Of a stretch of DNA of 64,000 nt, positions 1 to 7,880 are shown piece by piece; the stretch's first letter is position 1, and each line of letters begins with the position of its first letter. The DNA lies in contig NZ_LKEV01000009.1 of NCBI RefSeq assembly GCF_001412085.1, forward strand, positions 1-64,000. Reading direction: 5' to 3'. This DNA is from Corynebacterium lowii. Lineage in GTDB: Bacteria > Actinomycetota > Actinomycetes > Mycobacteriales > Mycobacteriaceae. The notes below the pieces were generated by a model. It made no database searches, was not told the DNA's origin, and worked only from the letters and a program-made list of their open reading frames with translations. The position numbers and the translations under genes were made by a program.

Positions 1-118
1 TTGGTGGTTGATGGTGGTGGGGAAACGCCCGGTCCCTTTTCGAACCCGGTAGCTAAGCCCATTTCATGCTGATGGTACTGCATTCGTTGGGGTGTGGGAG
101 AGTAGGTTGCCGCCAACA
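1..118 (+). rRNA. rrf: 5S ribosomal RNA
   Basis: The sequence contains typical actinobacterial 5S blocks: GGGGAAACGCCCGGTCCC near 18-36, GAACCCGGTAGCTAAGCCC near 42-60 and GATGGTACTGC near 70-80. The first bases (TTGGTGGT) pair with the last (GCCGCCAA near 109-116) to close helix I, so the gene starts at or very near base 1 and ends near 117. It is the last gene of an rRNA operon whose 16S and 23S genes lie to the left of the window. Confidence 0.93.
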
Positions 119-137
119 CTAAAACTTAACAAGAGGC

Positions 138-177
138 AGTGGGGTGTGAGGGTTGTATGTCGCTCTCGCACCCTACT
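138..177 (+). terminator. Hairpin downstream of 5S rRNA
   Basis: The arms 138-152 and 163-177 pair over 15 positions, including G-T pairs, around a 10-base loop. No T-tract follows. It is the first of two hairpins after the 5S gene and is probably part of rRNA operon 3' processing or tandem termination. Confidence 0.5.
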
Positions 178-194
178 GTTGTATTAAAGATGAG

Positions 195-237
195 AGGGTG
201 GGTATGGCCGCAGGTGGTCATGCCTACCCTTTTTTTG
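195..237 (+). terminator. Rho-independent terminator of the rRNA operon
   Basis: A 15-base-pair stem (195-209 with 216-230, containing G-T pairs) with a 6-base loop is followed directly by a run of T at 231-236. This is a canonical intrinsic terminator facing the + strand, closing the rRNA operon. Confidence 0.85.
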
Positions 238-312
238 TGGTTTCTGGGCTTGTGAGCACGACATTCCCCCCAACAAGCAAGGGGTGAGGTTCAGCCGAAC
301 CTCACCCTCTTC

Positions 313-1335
313 CTATATCCTAAACTCTCTTTCTTTCCCATTTAATGGGTCAATAAATGAAAGTCCTATGGCCTTAAGCTCTAGGGGAACATTAAAATTT
401 TCCTCCTCCGCCTGCCTTATCACGGGATATAAGGGATCGCCGCAAATAGGCACACCTGCACTGGCCATGTGAACGCGCAGCTGGTGGGTTTTGCCGGTAT
501 GGGGACGCAGAATATACGCCCCGAGCCCCGAGCGCGACGAAGATAATGGGGAAGATAACGGGGACGAAGATAACAGCGGCGATGAAGGCGGCAGAGATGA
601 AGAATCCGAATCATCCAATAACCTCACCTCTATAAGGCTGGTATGGGTATTTGGCTCCTTCTCCGGCCACACCCGCGCCCGCAATTCCCCCGGCGTCTTG
701 GTGATGTGGGAGGCCCATTCCACGGCCCCCTCGGAGGCCACGGAGCGGGCTAGGGCGGCGTCGTAAGGCGCTATGGCCCGATATGTTTTGGTAACGCTGC
801 GGGAGGCAAAAAGCTCTTGGTAGGCCCCACGTATCTCGGGGAGTTTGGTAAAGAGCAGGAGCCCGGAGGTGAGACGGTCGAGCCGATGTGCGGGTGCGAG
901 TTCGTTGTTACCGGTGAGGCGGCGCAATCTAACGGTGGCGGTTTCGGTGATGTGTTCCCCGCGCGGCATGGTGGCTAGGAAGGGCGGTTTATTGACGAGG
1001 AGGATATGCGCGTCTTCGTAGACCACCTCCACTTCATAGGGCACGGGTTTTTCCGGTGCGGGGGTGCGGTAGAACCACACGTCGGTGCCGGGTCGGAGCA
1101 GATCGCTGGCCTCAAGAACGGTGGCGTCGCGCAGCCGTACCTCGCCCTTGTCAAAGCGCTGCGCAATGGCGGCAGCATTGTCTAGGGGGTGGCGGTGCCG
1201 TTGAGAGGCGATGAGGTGCGTGAGGAAGTCGAGGGCGGTGATGTGTAATCCTTCCGGCACCCGTGCTCGGGAGGGATTCAGCCCGTCGCGGATGGGCAGC
1301 GGAGGGGGTGTGCGGCGACGTCGAGAAGCGGCCAT
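313..1335 (-). CDS. RluA-family pseudouridine synthase
   Basis: A 340-residue protein of the RluA/RluC/RluD superfamily, which isomerises uridine to pseudouridine in rRNA or tRNA. The catalytic signature HRLDRLTSG, with its active aspartate, is near residue 150, and ETATVRLRRL and GKTHQLRVH are the other family blocks. No S4 domain is evident. I chose the start at MAASRRRR because the open frame upstream reads into the promoter region of the divergent usp gene. A Ser/Pro-rich low-complexity stretch near residues 249-275 interrupts the domain shortly before the HQLR block. The exact RNA target cannot be told from the sequence. Confidence 0.85.
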   Translation of the reverse strand: MAASRRRRTPPPLPIRDGLNPSRARVPEGLHITALDFLTHLIASQRHRHPLDNAAAIAQRFDKGEVRLRDATVLEASDLLRPGTDVWFYRTPAPEKPVPYEVEVVYEDAHILLVNKPPFLATMPRGEHITETATVRLRRLTGNNELAPAHRLDRLTSGLLLFTKLPEIRGAYQELFASRSVTKTYRAIAPYDAALARSVASEGAVEWASHITKTPGELRARVWPEKEPNTHTSLIEVRLLDDSDSSSLPPSSPLLSSSPLSSPLSSSRSGLGAYILRPHTGKTHQLRVHMASAGVPICGDPLYPVIRQAEEENFNVPLELKAIGLSFIDPLNGKEREFRI

Positions 1336-1396
1336 GCGTTCACTGTAGAGGGGTAAGATGAGGGGTGTTGCATCCAGTAGGAGGAAAGGTGACGCG

Positions 1397-2287
1397 ATGA
1401 GTACGGAAGCAATCATCGTTGTGGCAGTCGATGGCTCGGAGGCCGCCAAGGTGGCGGTGCGGTGGGCCGCAAATACGGCGCAGAAGCGCGATGTGCCGCT
1501 GCGCCTGGTATCGAGCTACACCATGCCCCAGTACCTCTATGCGGAGGGCATGGTGCCCCCGCAGGAGCTTTTCGACGACCTCCAGGGCGAGGCGATGGAG
1601 AAGATCGAAGAGGCGCGCGGCATCGCCTATGAAGTGGCCCCGGAGATCAAGATTGGTCACACCATCGCGGAGGGCTCGCCCATTGACATGCTGCTGGAAA
1701 TGTCTAAGGACGTCACGATGATCGTGATGGGCTCGCGCGGTCTGGGCGGGCTCTCGGGCATGGTGATGGGTTCGGTCTCCGCTGCGGTGGTCTCGCATGC
1801 CTCCTGCCCCGTGGTGGTGGTACGCGCGGATAACGCCGTGGATGAGCAGACCAAGTACGGCCCCGTGGTGATCGGCGTGGATGGCTCGGAGGTATCGCAG
1901 CGGGCCACGGAATACGCCTTCGTGGAGGCCGAGGCGCGCGGGGCGGAACTCGTTGCCGTGCACACGTGGATGGACATGCAGGTGCAGGCTTCCCTGGCGG
2001 GGCTTTCCGCTGCGCAGGAGCAGTGGGAGCAGGTGGAGGCTGAGCAGCGCGAGTTGTTGGATTCCCGTTTGTCTCCCTTTGCCGAACAGTATCCGCAGGT
2101 CAAGGTGACCAAGGTGATTACCAGGGATCGCCCGGTACGGGCGTTGGTGGACGCGGCGGAAAACGCTCAATTGCTGGTTGTGGGTTCTCACGGGCGCGGC
2201 GGATTTAAGGGAATGCTTCTGGGATCTACTTCACGAGCCTTGTTGCAGTCCGCGCCGTGCCCTATGATGGTTGTGCGTCCAAAATAA
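1397..2287 (+). CDS. Universal stress protein, tandem UspA domains
   Basis: This 296-residue protein has two UspA (Usp) domains, roughly residues 4-145 and 155-295. Each ends in the nucleotide-binding glycine motif: GSRGLGGLSGMVMGSVS in the first, GSHGRGGFKGMLLGSTS in the second. Both halves start with a VVAVDGSE / VVIGVDGSE strand typical of ATP-binding Usp proteins. The ATG at 1397 is preceded by a strong ribosome-binding site (AGGAGGAAAGG near 1378-1388). It is a cytoplasmic stress-response protein; the ligand and stimulus are not evident. It is divergent from the pseudouridine synthase and is followed after 19 bases by the GlsB-like gene, so they may be cotranscribed. Confidence 0.9.
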   Translation: MSTEAIIVVAVDGSEAAKVAVRWAANTAQKRDVPLRLVSSYTMPQYLYAEGMVPPQELFDDLQGEAMEKIEEARGIAYEVAPEIKIGHTIAEGSPIDMLLEMSKDVTMIVMGSRGLGGLSGMVMGSVSAAVVSHASCPVVVVRADNAVDEQTKYGPVVIGVDGSEVSQRATEYAFVEAEARGAELVAVHTWMDMQVQASLAGLSAAQEQWEQVEAEQRELLDSRLSPFAEQYPQVKVTKVITRDRPVRALVDAAENAQLLVVGSHGRGGFKGMLLGSTSRALLQSAPCPMMVVRPK

Positions 2288-2306
2288 CAAACATAAGGAG
2301 TAAAGC

Positions 2307-2561
2307 ATGAGCTTAGGCTTTTTTGGATGGATTATCATTGGTGGATTGGCCGGCTGGATTGCTTCTAAGATCAAGGGCACTGATGAGCAGCAGGGCCTGT
2401 TCTTGAACATCGTGGTGGGCGTGATTGGCGGCCAGATCGGTGGCTGGCTGCTCAAGGCCGTGGGCGTCGATGTTGCCGGTGGCGGGGTGTTCTTCAGCTT
2501 CCTCACCTGCCTGCTCGGAGCGGTGATCTTGCTGACGATCGTGAACAAACTGCGTAATTAA
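2307..2561 (+). CDS. GlsB/YeaQ/YmgE-family small membrane protein
   Basis: An 84-residue, almost wholly hydrophobic protein with three predicted membrane segments and the family pattern FGWIIIGGLAGWIASKI, then glycine-rich VVGVIGGQIGGWLLK. This family (transglycosylase-associated, often stress-induced) has no established biochemical role. The ribosome-binding site AAGGAG lies just upstream. It sits behind the universal stress gene and before a terminator, which fits a stress-regulated bicistron. Confidence 0.85.
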   Translation: MSLGFFGWIIIGGLAGWIASKIKGTDEQQGLFLNIVVGVIGGQIGGWLLKAVGVDVAGGGVFFSFLTCLLGAVILLTIVNKLRN

Positions 2562-2580
2562 CCCGCTCTCGTGCGGGGCA

Positions 2581-2638
2581 CATCCCCGGTTCCTGTGTGA
2601 TATATAGCCGAAAGGCGGCATAGGAGCCGGGGATGTTT
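2581..2638 (+). terminator. Terminator after the usp pair
   Basis: Arms 2581-2594 and 2622-2635 form a 14-pair stem with one G-T pair. A small GCC-GAAA-GGC hairpin sits in the loop, and a short T-run follows. It separates the stress genes from the TetR gene. Confidence 0.7.
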
Positions 2639-2648
2639 AGTCTAAGCG

Positions 2649-2666
2649 GACAGATTTGTCTATTAT
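2649..2666 (+). promoter_or_regulatory. Promoter with overlapping operator-like palindrome for the TetR gene
   Basis: A GACA-GATT-TGTC inverted repeat (2649-2660) abuts a TATTAT -10 element (2661-2666). Its position just upstream of the TetR gene suggests autorepression. The assignment is inferred from placement and symmetry only. Confidence 0.45.
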
Positions 2667-2709
2667 GTGGGAAGTGCAGGACAGATCGCGCAGGAAGGAC
2701 AAAGAATCA

Positions 2710-3342
2710 GTGGCCACCACCAAGGGGCGGAAGTCGGCGGGAACCTCGCGGAGGCGGAGTCGGCCCAGCCCGCGGGAGCGTCTGCTCGCCTCCGCCACGC
2801 ATCTCTTCAGCACAGAGGGTGTGCGGGTGATCGGCATTGATCGCATTCTGCGCGAGGCCGATGTGGCCAAAGCCTCCCTCTACTCCCTCTTTGGCTCCAA
2901 GGACGCCCTCGTGGTGGCCTACATTGAGCAGCTCGACGTCGCCTGGCGGGCGGCGTGGAGCGAACGCACCAAGGATATGAAGGAGCCGGATGCGAAAATC
3001 CTGGCCTTCTTCGATCAATATATTGAGCAAATGCCCGCGGAAAATTATCGCGGCTCGCACTTTATGAATGCGGTGGGGGAATACCCGAAGCCGGAAACGG
3101 AAGCCGAGCAAGAAATTATCCGCGCGGTGATGGATCATCGTCGGTGGTGCCAGGAAACCCTCACCCAGTTACTTACTGAGCGCAATGGCTACCCCAGCGC
3201 GGCACAGGCGGGGCACCTTTTGATCTTCCTCGATGGCGGGGTGGCCGGCTCGCGGGTGGCGCGCAGCACCAAGCCCCTGGAAGAGGCTCGTGGCCTGGCC
3301 CGTCAGATGCTGGCCGAGCCCCCGGCGGATTACTCGATCTAA
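2710..3342 (+). CDS. TetR/AcrR-family transcriptional regulator
   Basis: A 210-residue repressor with an N-terminal TetR helix-turn-helix (GIDRILREADVAKASLYSLFGSKDALV, about residues 40-68, here split as GIDRILREADVAK and ASLYSLFGSKDALV) and an all-helical ligand domain. I prefer the GTG at 2710, preceded by AGGAAGG at 2692-2698, over the ATG at 2656, which would overlap the palindrome and -10 box. A basic Arg/Ser-rich tail precedes the HTH. The ligand and targets are unknown. The convergent YidC-like gene overlaps its last 4 bases. Confidence 0.8.
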   Translation: MATTKGRKSAGTSRRRSRPSPRERLLASATHLFSTEGVRVIGIDRILREADVAKASLYSLFGSKDALVVAYIEQLDVAWRAAWSERTKDMKEPDAKILAFFDQYIEQMPAENYRGSHFMNAVGEYPKPETEAEQEIIRAVMDHRRWCQETLTQLLTERNGYPSAAQAGHLLIFLDGGVAGSRVARSTKPLEEARGLARQMLAEPPADYSI

Positions 3343-4652
3343 CTGCCCTCGCCGCGATCTCCCTTGCTGCCCCTCGCAGAGCCGGGCCTCTCAGTGCTGA
3401 ACCCCTCAGCATTGGGTTCCTCCGGGCTGCGGTGGCGGCCTCCGGTACCACGGCGCTCCTCGGGAACGTGCACGCGTATCCTGCCGGGCCACTCCTTTTC
3501 CACGGAATGCCTGCCCTGAGCGGGGCGAGCGGGCGGAGCGGCGGGTGGTTGCTGGCCTTTCTTGGCGGCTTTGGCCTCGGCAATGATGCCGCGGCGAGTT
3601 TCCTTTTTGGCCTGCGCGATGTCCTTGCGGTGCTTCTTATCCGCCGCCCTTTGCATTCGCCGCAACTCCGCCTTGCGGGTGGCCTGTGTGCGATGTTCCG
3701 CGGAGGCCAGGCCCCTCAAACGCAGCCCCCAGATTTCTCGGCGCTGTGCGCGTTTCCGCGCTCGGATACCTTGGTGTTCCTCGCGCTGCCTGCGGAAGTA
3801 CGCGCGGTGATTATCTTCCAGCGGTAGGCGTTTACGCAGCAGAAGGTGAATGAGGGCGTTTTGGCTGAGCGTCCACAGATTATTGCCAAACCAGTAGAGG
3901 ATGATGGCCACGGGCAGCGGTCCAAAAAGACCGGCGGTGACCAGCATAATGGGAATCCAGATCGCCAAGAGCAGGGTGATCTTGTAGATATTCAGAGCCA
4001 GCTCGGAGGCGTAATTAAGGGATTGGCGGTTCCGGTAGAGGGAAAGCGCCATGTTGAGCACCGTGAATACCACCGCCAGGAGCAAAAAGGGGAGGATCAG
4101 CCCGGTGACTTCGGAGCGCGTGGTGCCCAGTTCCGCCAAGCGATCGTCGGCCATAGCGCGGTAGGCAGGCAGTGGCACTCCGAGGAAGGTGGTGTGGAGA
4201 AAGGAATCCACGTCCTGCGCGCTGAGGAAGCCGATGGAATGATGAGTGCCCTCCACGCCTTCGGAGGGGCGGGCGATGCGCAGCAGGAGGCGGTAGAGGC
4301 CGATGAAGACTATGAGTTGAATGAGGGGAGGAATACAGCCGGCGGCGGGTTTATATTGAAAGCGTTTGCGCAGCCGACTATTGAGGGCCATCTCCTCTAA
4401 CATTCCCTGCCGGTCGGTGCGTTCGGCGTAGGCATTGCGCACGGCGTCGAGATGCGGGCGCATGAGCACGGAAATGCGTGCGGCGCGGAATTGCATCCAG
4501 GCAAAGGGGGCGATGAGGGCGCGCACCGTGATGACCAATCCCACGAGGCTGAGCAACCAAGCGTGATGTTCTTCTACTCCCAGGAGGGAATGGAAGAACA
4601 GGTGCCACATCTTCATAATCCCGGAGATGGGGAGGACAAAGAGGCTCAGCAC
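3339..4652 (-). CDS. YidC/Oxa1-family membrane protein insertase
   Basis: The core (about residues 10-300) has the Oxa1/YidC arrangement: a first membrane segment (WLLSLVGLVITVRALIAPFA), a cytoplasmic hairpin (AARISVLMRPHLDAVRNAY), the conserved GCIPPLIQLIVFIGLYRLL segment, and further segments near ILPFLLLAVVFTVLNMAL, LLLAIWIPIMLVTAG and PVAIILYWFGNNLWTLSQN. The family inserts proteins into the inner membrane. The tail (about 130 residues) is very basic, then Pro/Arg-rich, and may bind ribosomes. It lacks a lipobox or large periplasmic domain, so it may be a second YidC paralogue. I favour the GTG at 4652 with an upstream GGAAAGG; an ATG at 4616 is also possible. Confidence 0.8.
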   Translation of the reverse strand: MLSLFVLPISGIMKMWHLFFHSLLGVEEHHAWLLSLVGLVITVRALIAPFAWMQFRAARISVLMRPHLDAVRNAYAERTDRQGMLEEMALNSRLRKRFQYKPAAGCIPPLIQLIVFIGLYRLLLRIARPSEGVEGTHHSIGFLSAQDVDSFLHTTFLGVPLPAYRAMADDRLAELGTTRSEVTGLILPFLLLAVVFTVLNMALSLYRNRQSLNYASELALNIYKITLLLAIWIPIMLVTAGLFGPLPVAIILYWFGNNLWTLSQNALIHLLLRKRLPLEDNHRAYFRRQREEHQGIRARKRAQRREIWGLRLRGLASAEHRTQATRKAELRRMQRAADKKHRKDIAQAKKETRRGIIAEAKAAKKGQQPPAAPPARPAQGRHSVEKEWPGRIRVHVPEERRGTGGRHRSPEEPNAEGFSTERPGSARGSKGDRGEGS

Positions 4653-4725
4653 GGTACGCGGCCGCCTTTCCGTTTTACTGCTGGGGCTGTATGGGAAAAC
4701 TCCTGCTAAGCGTACCGTGTGGAGT

Positions 4726-5937
4726 ATGACCAATGTGGAACGCCCGGAGCGGCCGGGGGAAAGTAGCCTCACTAACGGTATTCATGTGCTCACCGCCGTG
4801 CTTCTTATTGTGACCGTGAGTGCTTCGGTGCAGCTGGATCTGCAATTTGCCGTTATCAATGTGGTTATTTGTGCGCTTTTTGCCTTTCTGTATTTCTTTG
4901 GCTCGGAGTTGTGGGAGGGCTGGCCGCCGATAGCGCAGTTTTCCTGGTTACTGGGGCTTTCGGGGCTGTGGGTACTCATGCTTCCGCTGGCGGACGTGGG
5001 CGTGTACCTTCTGCTTTCTCTGTTCTTCCTCTATATGCGGGTGCTGGACGATTATCGCGGAATAGTAGCCGTGGTGGTGGCCACGGTGGTGGCCATTGCG
5101 GCGCAGATTCCCAAGGGGATCACCGTGGGAGCCGTCATGGGGCCCGCCGTATCTGCCCTGGTGGTGGTGGCTATTTACTATGCCTTCCGCACCCTGTGGC
5201 AGGTGAGCACGGAGCGCCAAGAGCTCATCGAGCAGCTCATGGCCACCCGCACTCAGCTGGCGGCCTCCGAGCACGCGGCGGGCATGGCGGCGGAGCGCCA
5301 GCGCATCGCCCACGAGATTCATGACACCGTGGCGCAGGGGCTTTCGAGCATCCAGATGTTGCTGCACGCCGCCGAGCGAGACCTCGGTGAGACCGGCCTG
5401 AGCGAGCACGATGCCGCCCCCGTGCGCACGCGGATTGACCAGGCGCGTCGCACCGCCTCGGAGAACCTGGCGGAGGCCCGGGCCATGATCGCGGCGCTGC
5501 AACCGGCGGGGCTTTCTTCCACCTCCTTAGAGGGGGCGCTGCGCCGGGTAGCCACGAGCTTTGGGGCCAGCGTGGAGATGGATATTGAGGTGGACGTGGA
5601 GGGGGAGGTTTATGATCTGCCCATGAAAACAGAGGCGGTGCTGCTGCGCATTAGCCAGGGGGCGGTGGGCAACGTGGTCAAGCACTCCCAGGCCAGCCGT
5701 GCGCGGATTACCGTGAGCTACGAGGAAGGGGAGGTGCGCCTGGACGTGGTGGATAATGGTCGAGGCTTTGATCCCCAGGCCGTAGCGCAGCGCCCCGCAG
5801 GGCTTGGTCACGTGGGCCTGGACGCTATGCGACGCCGCGCCGCGGAGGTTGGCGGCACCCTCACCGTGGAATCAGAGCCGGGGGCGGGGACCGCGATGTC
5901 CGTGGCTATTCCGGTGAAAAATGGCGTACTAGAATGA
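4726..5937 (+). CDS. hrrS: Sensor histidine kinase, HrrS-like
   Basis: This 403-residue kinase has five or six membrane segments in its first 150 residues, a HisKA_3 dimerisation/phosphoacceptor box (ERQRIAHEIHDTVAQGLSS, near residues 196-214, phosphorylated His in HEIHD) and a HATPase domain with VVDNGRGFD and GLGHVGLDAMRRRA. It pairs with the NarL-type regulator 39 bases downstream. The short extracellular loops fit an intramembrane sensor. The HrrS assignment (heme-responsive kinase) rests on the partner's close resemblance to remembered HrrA and on location near sod and msrA, as in C. glutamicum. Only about 70 bases separate it from the divergent YidC-like gene. Confidence 0.78.
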   Translation: MTNVERPERPGESSLTNGIHVLTAVLLIVTVSASVQLDLQFAVINVVICALFAFLYFFGSELWEGWPPIAQFSWLLGLSGLWVLMLPLADVGVYLLLSLFFLYMRVLDDYRGIVAVVVATVVAIAAQIPKGITVGAVMGPAVSALVVVAIYYAFRTLWQVSTERQELIEQLMATRTQLAASEHAAGMAAERQRIAHEIHDTVAQGLSSIQMLLHAAERDLGETGLSEHDAAPVRTRIDQARRTASENLAEARAMIAALQPAGLSSTSLEGALRRVATSFGASVEMDIEVDVEGEVYDLPMKTEAVLLRISQGAVGNVVKHSQASRARITVSYEEGEVRLDVVDNGRGFDPQAVAQRPAGLGHVGLDAMRRRAAEVGGTLTVESEPGAGTAMSVAIPVKNGVLE

Positions 5938-5976
5938 TAAAAAGATACGCCCCCGCGCGGAAGGAAATAGAAATAC

Positions 5977-6627
5977 ATGGGACGCTCGACGATTAGGGTT
6001 CTCCTTGCCGATGACCACCAGATCGTGCGAATGGGTTTGCGTGCCATTCTCGACGGCGCCGAGGATATTGAGGTGATCGGGGAGGTGGCCACGGCGGATG
6101 CCGCGATTTCTGCCGCCTATGCCGGGGGTATTGATGTGATTCTCATGGATCTGCGATTTGGGCCTGGGGTGGAGGGAACCAAGGTGACCACCGGAGCCGA
6201 GGCCACGCGGGCGATTAAGCAGGCAATGGCCCGTCCGCCGCGCGTGCTGGTGGTGACTAATTACGATACGGACGCTGATATTCTGGGCGCTATTGAGGCC
6301 GGGGCCGTGGGGTACTTACTTAAGGACGCCCCGCCAGAGGAATTATTGGCCGCTGTGCGTTCTGCGGCGGAAGGGGATTCTGCGCTTTCCCCGATGGTGG
6401 CGGATCGCTTGATGACGCGCGTGCGCACTCCGCGCACCTCGCTCACCCCCCGGGAATTGGAAGTGCTGGGTCTTGTGGCCGATGGTTGTTCGAACCGGGA
6501 AATTGGTCAGCAACTCATGCTTTCCGAGGCCACGGTGAAGTCGCACTTGGTGCATATTTACGACAAGTTGGGGGTGCGATCGCGTACCTCGGCGGTGGCC
6601 TCGGCACGGGAACAAGGCGTGATTTAA
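5977..6627 (+). CDS. hrrA: NarL/LuxR-type response regulator, HrrA-like
   Basis: A 216-residue regulator: receiver domain at about 1-125 (acidic pair DDH near residue 12, phosphorylated Asp in ILMDLRFGPG, Lys in YLLKDAPPEE) and a LuxR-type HTH (LTPRELEVLGLVADGCSN, SEATVKSHLVHIYDKLGV). The receiver has the DLRFGPGVEG insertion and NYDTDADILGAIEAGA block that I recall from corynebacterial HrrA, which controls heme utilisation and respiratory genes. The start ATG has AAGGAAA about 10 bases upstream. It is probably cotranscribed with the kinase. Confidence 0.8.
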   Translation: MGRSTIRVLLADDHQIVRMGLRAILDGAEDIEVIGEVATADAAISAAYAGGIDVILMDLRFGPGVEGTKVTTGAEATRAIKQAMARPPRVLVVTNYDTDADILGAIEAGAVGYLLKDAPPEELLAAVRSAAEGDSALSPMVADRLMTRVRTPRTSLTPRELEVLGLVADGCSNREIGQQLMLSEATVKSHLVHIYDKLGVRSRTSAVASAREQGVI

Positions 6628-6635
6628 CCCAAATA

Positions 6636-6668
6636 AAAAGGGCGGTGGTTTAAACCACCGCCCTTTTC
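6636..6668. terminator. Bidirectional terminator between hrrA and lsr2
   Basis: A perfect inverted repeat reading AAAAGGGCGGTGGTTT on one arm is flanked by A and T runs. It can terminate both convergent genes. Confidence 0.9.
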
Positions 6669-6679
6669 TTATAAATACA

Positions 6680-7018
6680 TTAGCTGTGTGCCTGGTTGTA
6701 GGCCTCGATGACCTCGGAGGGGATCTTGCCGCGCAGGGCGATGTCCTTGCCCTGGTCAAGAGCCCATTGGCGGATCTCGCGGGCCTTGCTATTGCGGGCC
6801 GCGCCGCTATTGCGGCGTCCGCTCACCTGGGCGGCGTGCTTACGCGCTACGGCCAGATACGGGCGGAACATCTCGCGGAACTTCTCGGCGTTCTCGGCGG
6901 AAAGGTCGATGATGTACTCCGTGCCGTCAAGGGCAAAGCGAACAACGTTCACTTCATTGACATCAAGCGGGGTACCGGACAGATCATCAAAATACTGAGT
7001 AATTTCCTTGCGTGCCAC
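6680..7018 (-). CDS. lsr2: Lsr2-type nucleoid-associated xenogeneic silencer
   Basis: A 112-residue protein with the Lsr2 N-terminal oligomerisation domain (YFDDLSGTPLD, then VRFALDGTEYIIDLSAENAEKFREMFRPYLAVAR) and a C-terminal DNA-binding domain (AREIRQWALDQGKDIALRGKIPSEVIEAYNQAH). The AT-hook-like core that is RGR in Mycobacterium tuberculosis Lsr2 reads RGK here. Lsr2 proteins coat AT-rich, often horizontally acquired DNA and silence it. It is transcribed toward hrrA, with a bidirectional terminator between them, and stands alone. Confidence 0.93.
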   Translation of the reverse strand: MARKEITQYFDDLSGTPLDVNEVNVVRFALDGTEYIIDLSAENAEKFREMFRPYLAVARKHAAQVSGRRNSGAARNSKAREIRQWALDQGKDIALRGKIPSEVIEAYNQAHS

Positions 7019-7183
7019 GTGGCTAACCCTTCTGTTGCACGGCCGGAATAACGGCGTTCCTCCGGCCCGTATTCTTCATGGTGACTCTACTCTACATCTT
7101 AATGCGAGTATCTACTAGTTGAACCCGATATATATGCAAAAGAACTTAGTTATCCACCCAGAACAACCATGTGAACGCGGAGA

Positions 7184-7819
7184 TTAGCGTTGTTTGAGGC
7201 GCCCCTGAATCTCGTTGGTTACCTGGTCAATGTCCCGCGAGATACTGCTATGAGCGCGGCGGCGCTGTTCTTCGGTCATGTACTCAGCGTTATCGAGGGA
7301 GGCGGAGAGCTCCTTCAAGCGGTCCTCTACGTCGTGCACAAAACCGGAGGGCAACCCGGAATCCTCTAGGGACTGCATGATTCCGTGAATACGGGCTTTC
7401 AGAGGTGCGCCGTAACCGGAGAATTGCGCCATCTGATCGGTAGTAACGCCCAGTTTCTGCGCTTTTGCGGAGTTCGCCTGCTCGCGCAAAGCGGTAAGGG
7501 CACGATAAGCCAGCGGCAACACAATGGGGGTGAGCAAACGTGCGGCACCCGTCCATCGCTTTACATTATCCGCGTTGAACTTTCCTGCCTGAATCTGTGC
7601 CAACTTATTTTCTGCCATCTTGCGCTCGTGCTTGCGCTTGGCCTTGAGACCCTTGTGCTCGGCTTTGAGCAGGCCCTTTTCTTGCTTTGCCAGGAGTTTC
7701 GCCTGGCGCTTCCGAGCCTTGGCATTGGCCTTGACCTCAGCCTTGGCGCGGGTCTTGGCGGCCTTGATCTGGGCTTTGGAACGGGCGCGGCGCTTGCTCA
7801 GATTCTTGAGAATACCCAT
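7184..7819 (-). CDS. Basic coiled-coil protein, DUF6474-like
   Basis: A 211-residue protein whose first 90 residues are an Ala/Lys/Arg-rich helix (KAQIKAAKTRAKAEVKANAK and similar), a predicted coiled coil. A short hydrophobic region follows (ARLLTPIVLPLAYRAL), then a C-terminal domain ending in EEQRRRAHSSISRDIDQVTN. I believe this is the corynebacterial DUF6474 family, but the number is from memory. No enzymatic motif is seen. It is divergent from the RecB-like nuclease gene. Confidence 0.65.
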   Translation of the reverse strand: MGILKNLSKRRARSKAQIKAAKTRAKAEVKANAKARKRQAKLLAKQEKGLLKAEHKGLKAKRKHERKMAENKLAQIQAGKFNADNVKRWTGAARLLTPIVLPLAYRALTALREQANSAKAQKLGVTTDQMAQFSGYGAPLKARIHGIMQSLEDSGLPSGFVHDVEDRLKELSASLDNAEYMTEEQRRRAHSSISRDIDQVTNEIQGRLKQR

Positions 7820-7880
7820 GCTGCTGCCATCCTTTGCAGTTGTGGCGTTTATCTTTGTCGCCTCAACCTTACCCGCGCCG

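Noticed and set aside
6485..6500. GTTCGAA tRNA T-loop-like string
   Set aside because: It lies inside hrrA coding sequence with no acceptor or anticodon stems around it; no tRNA was found in the window.
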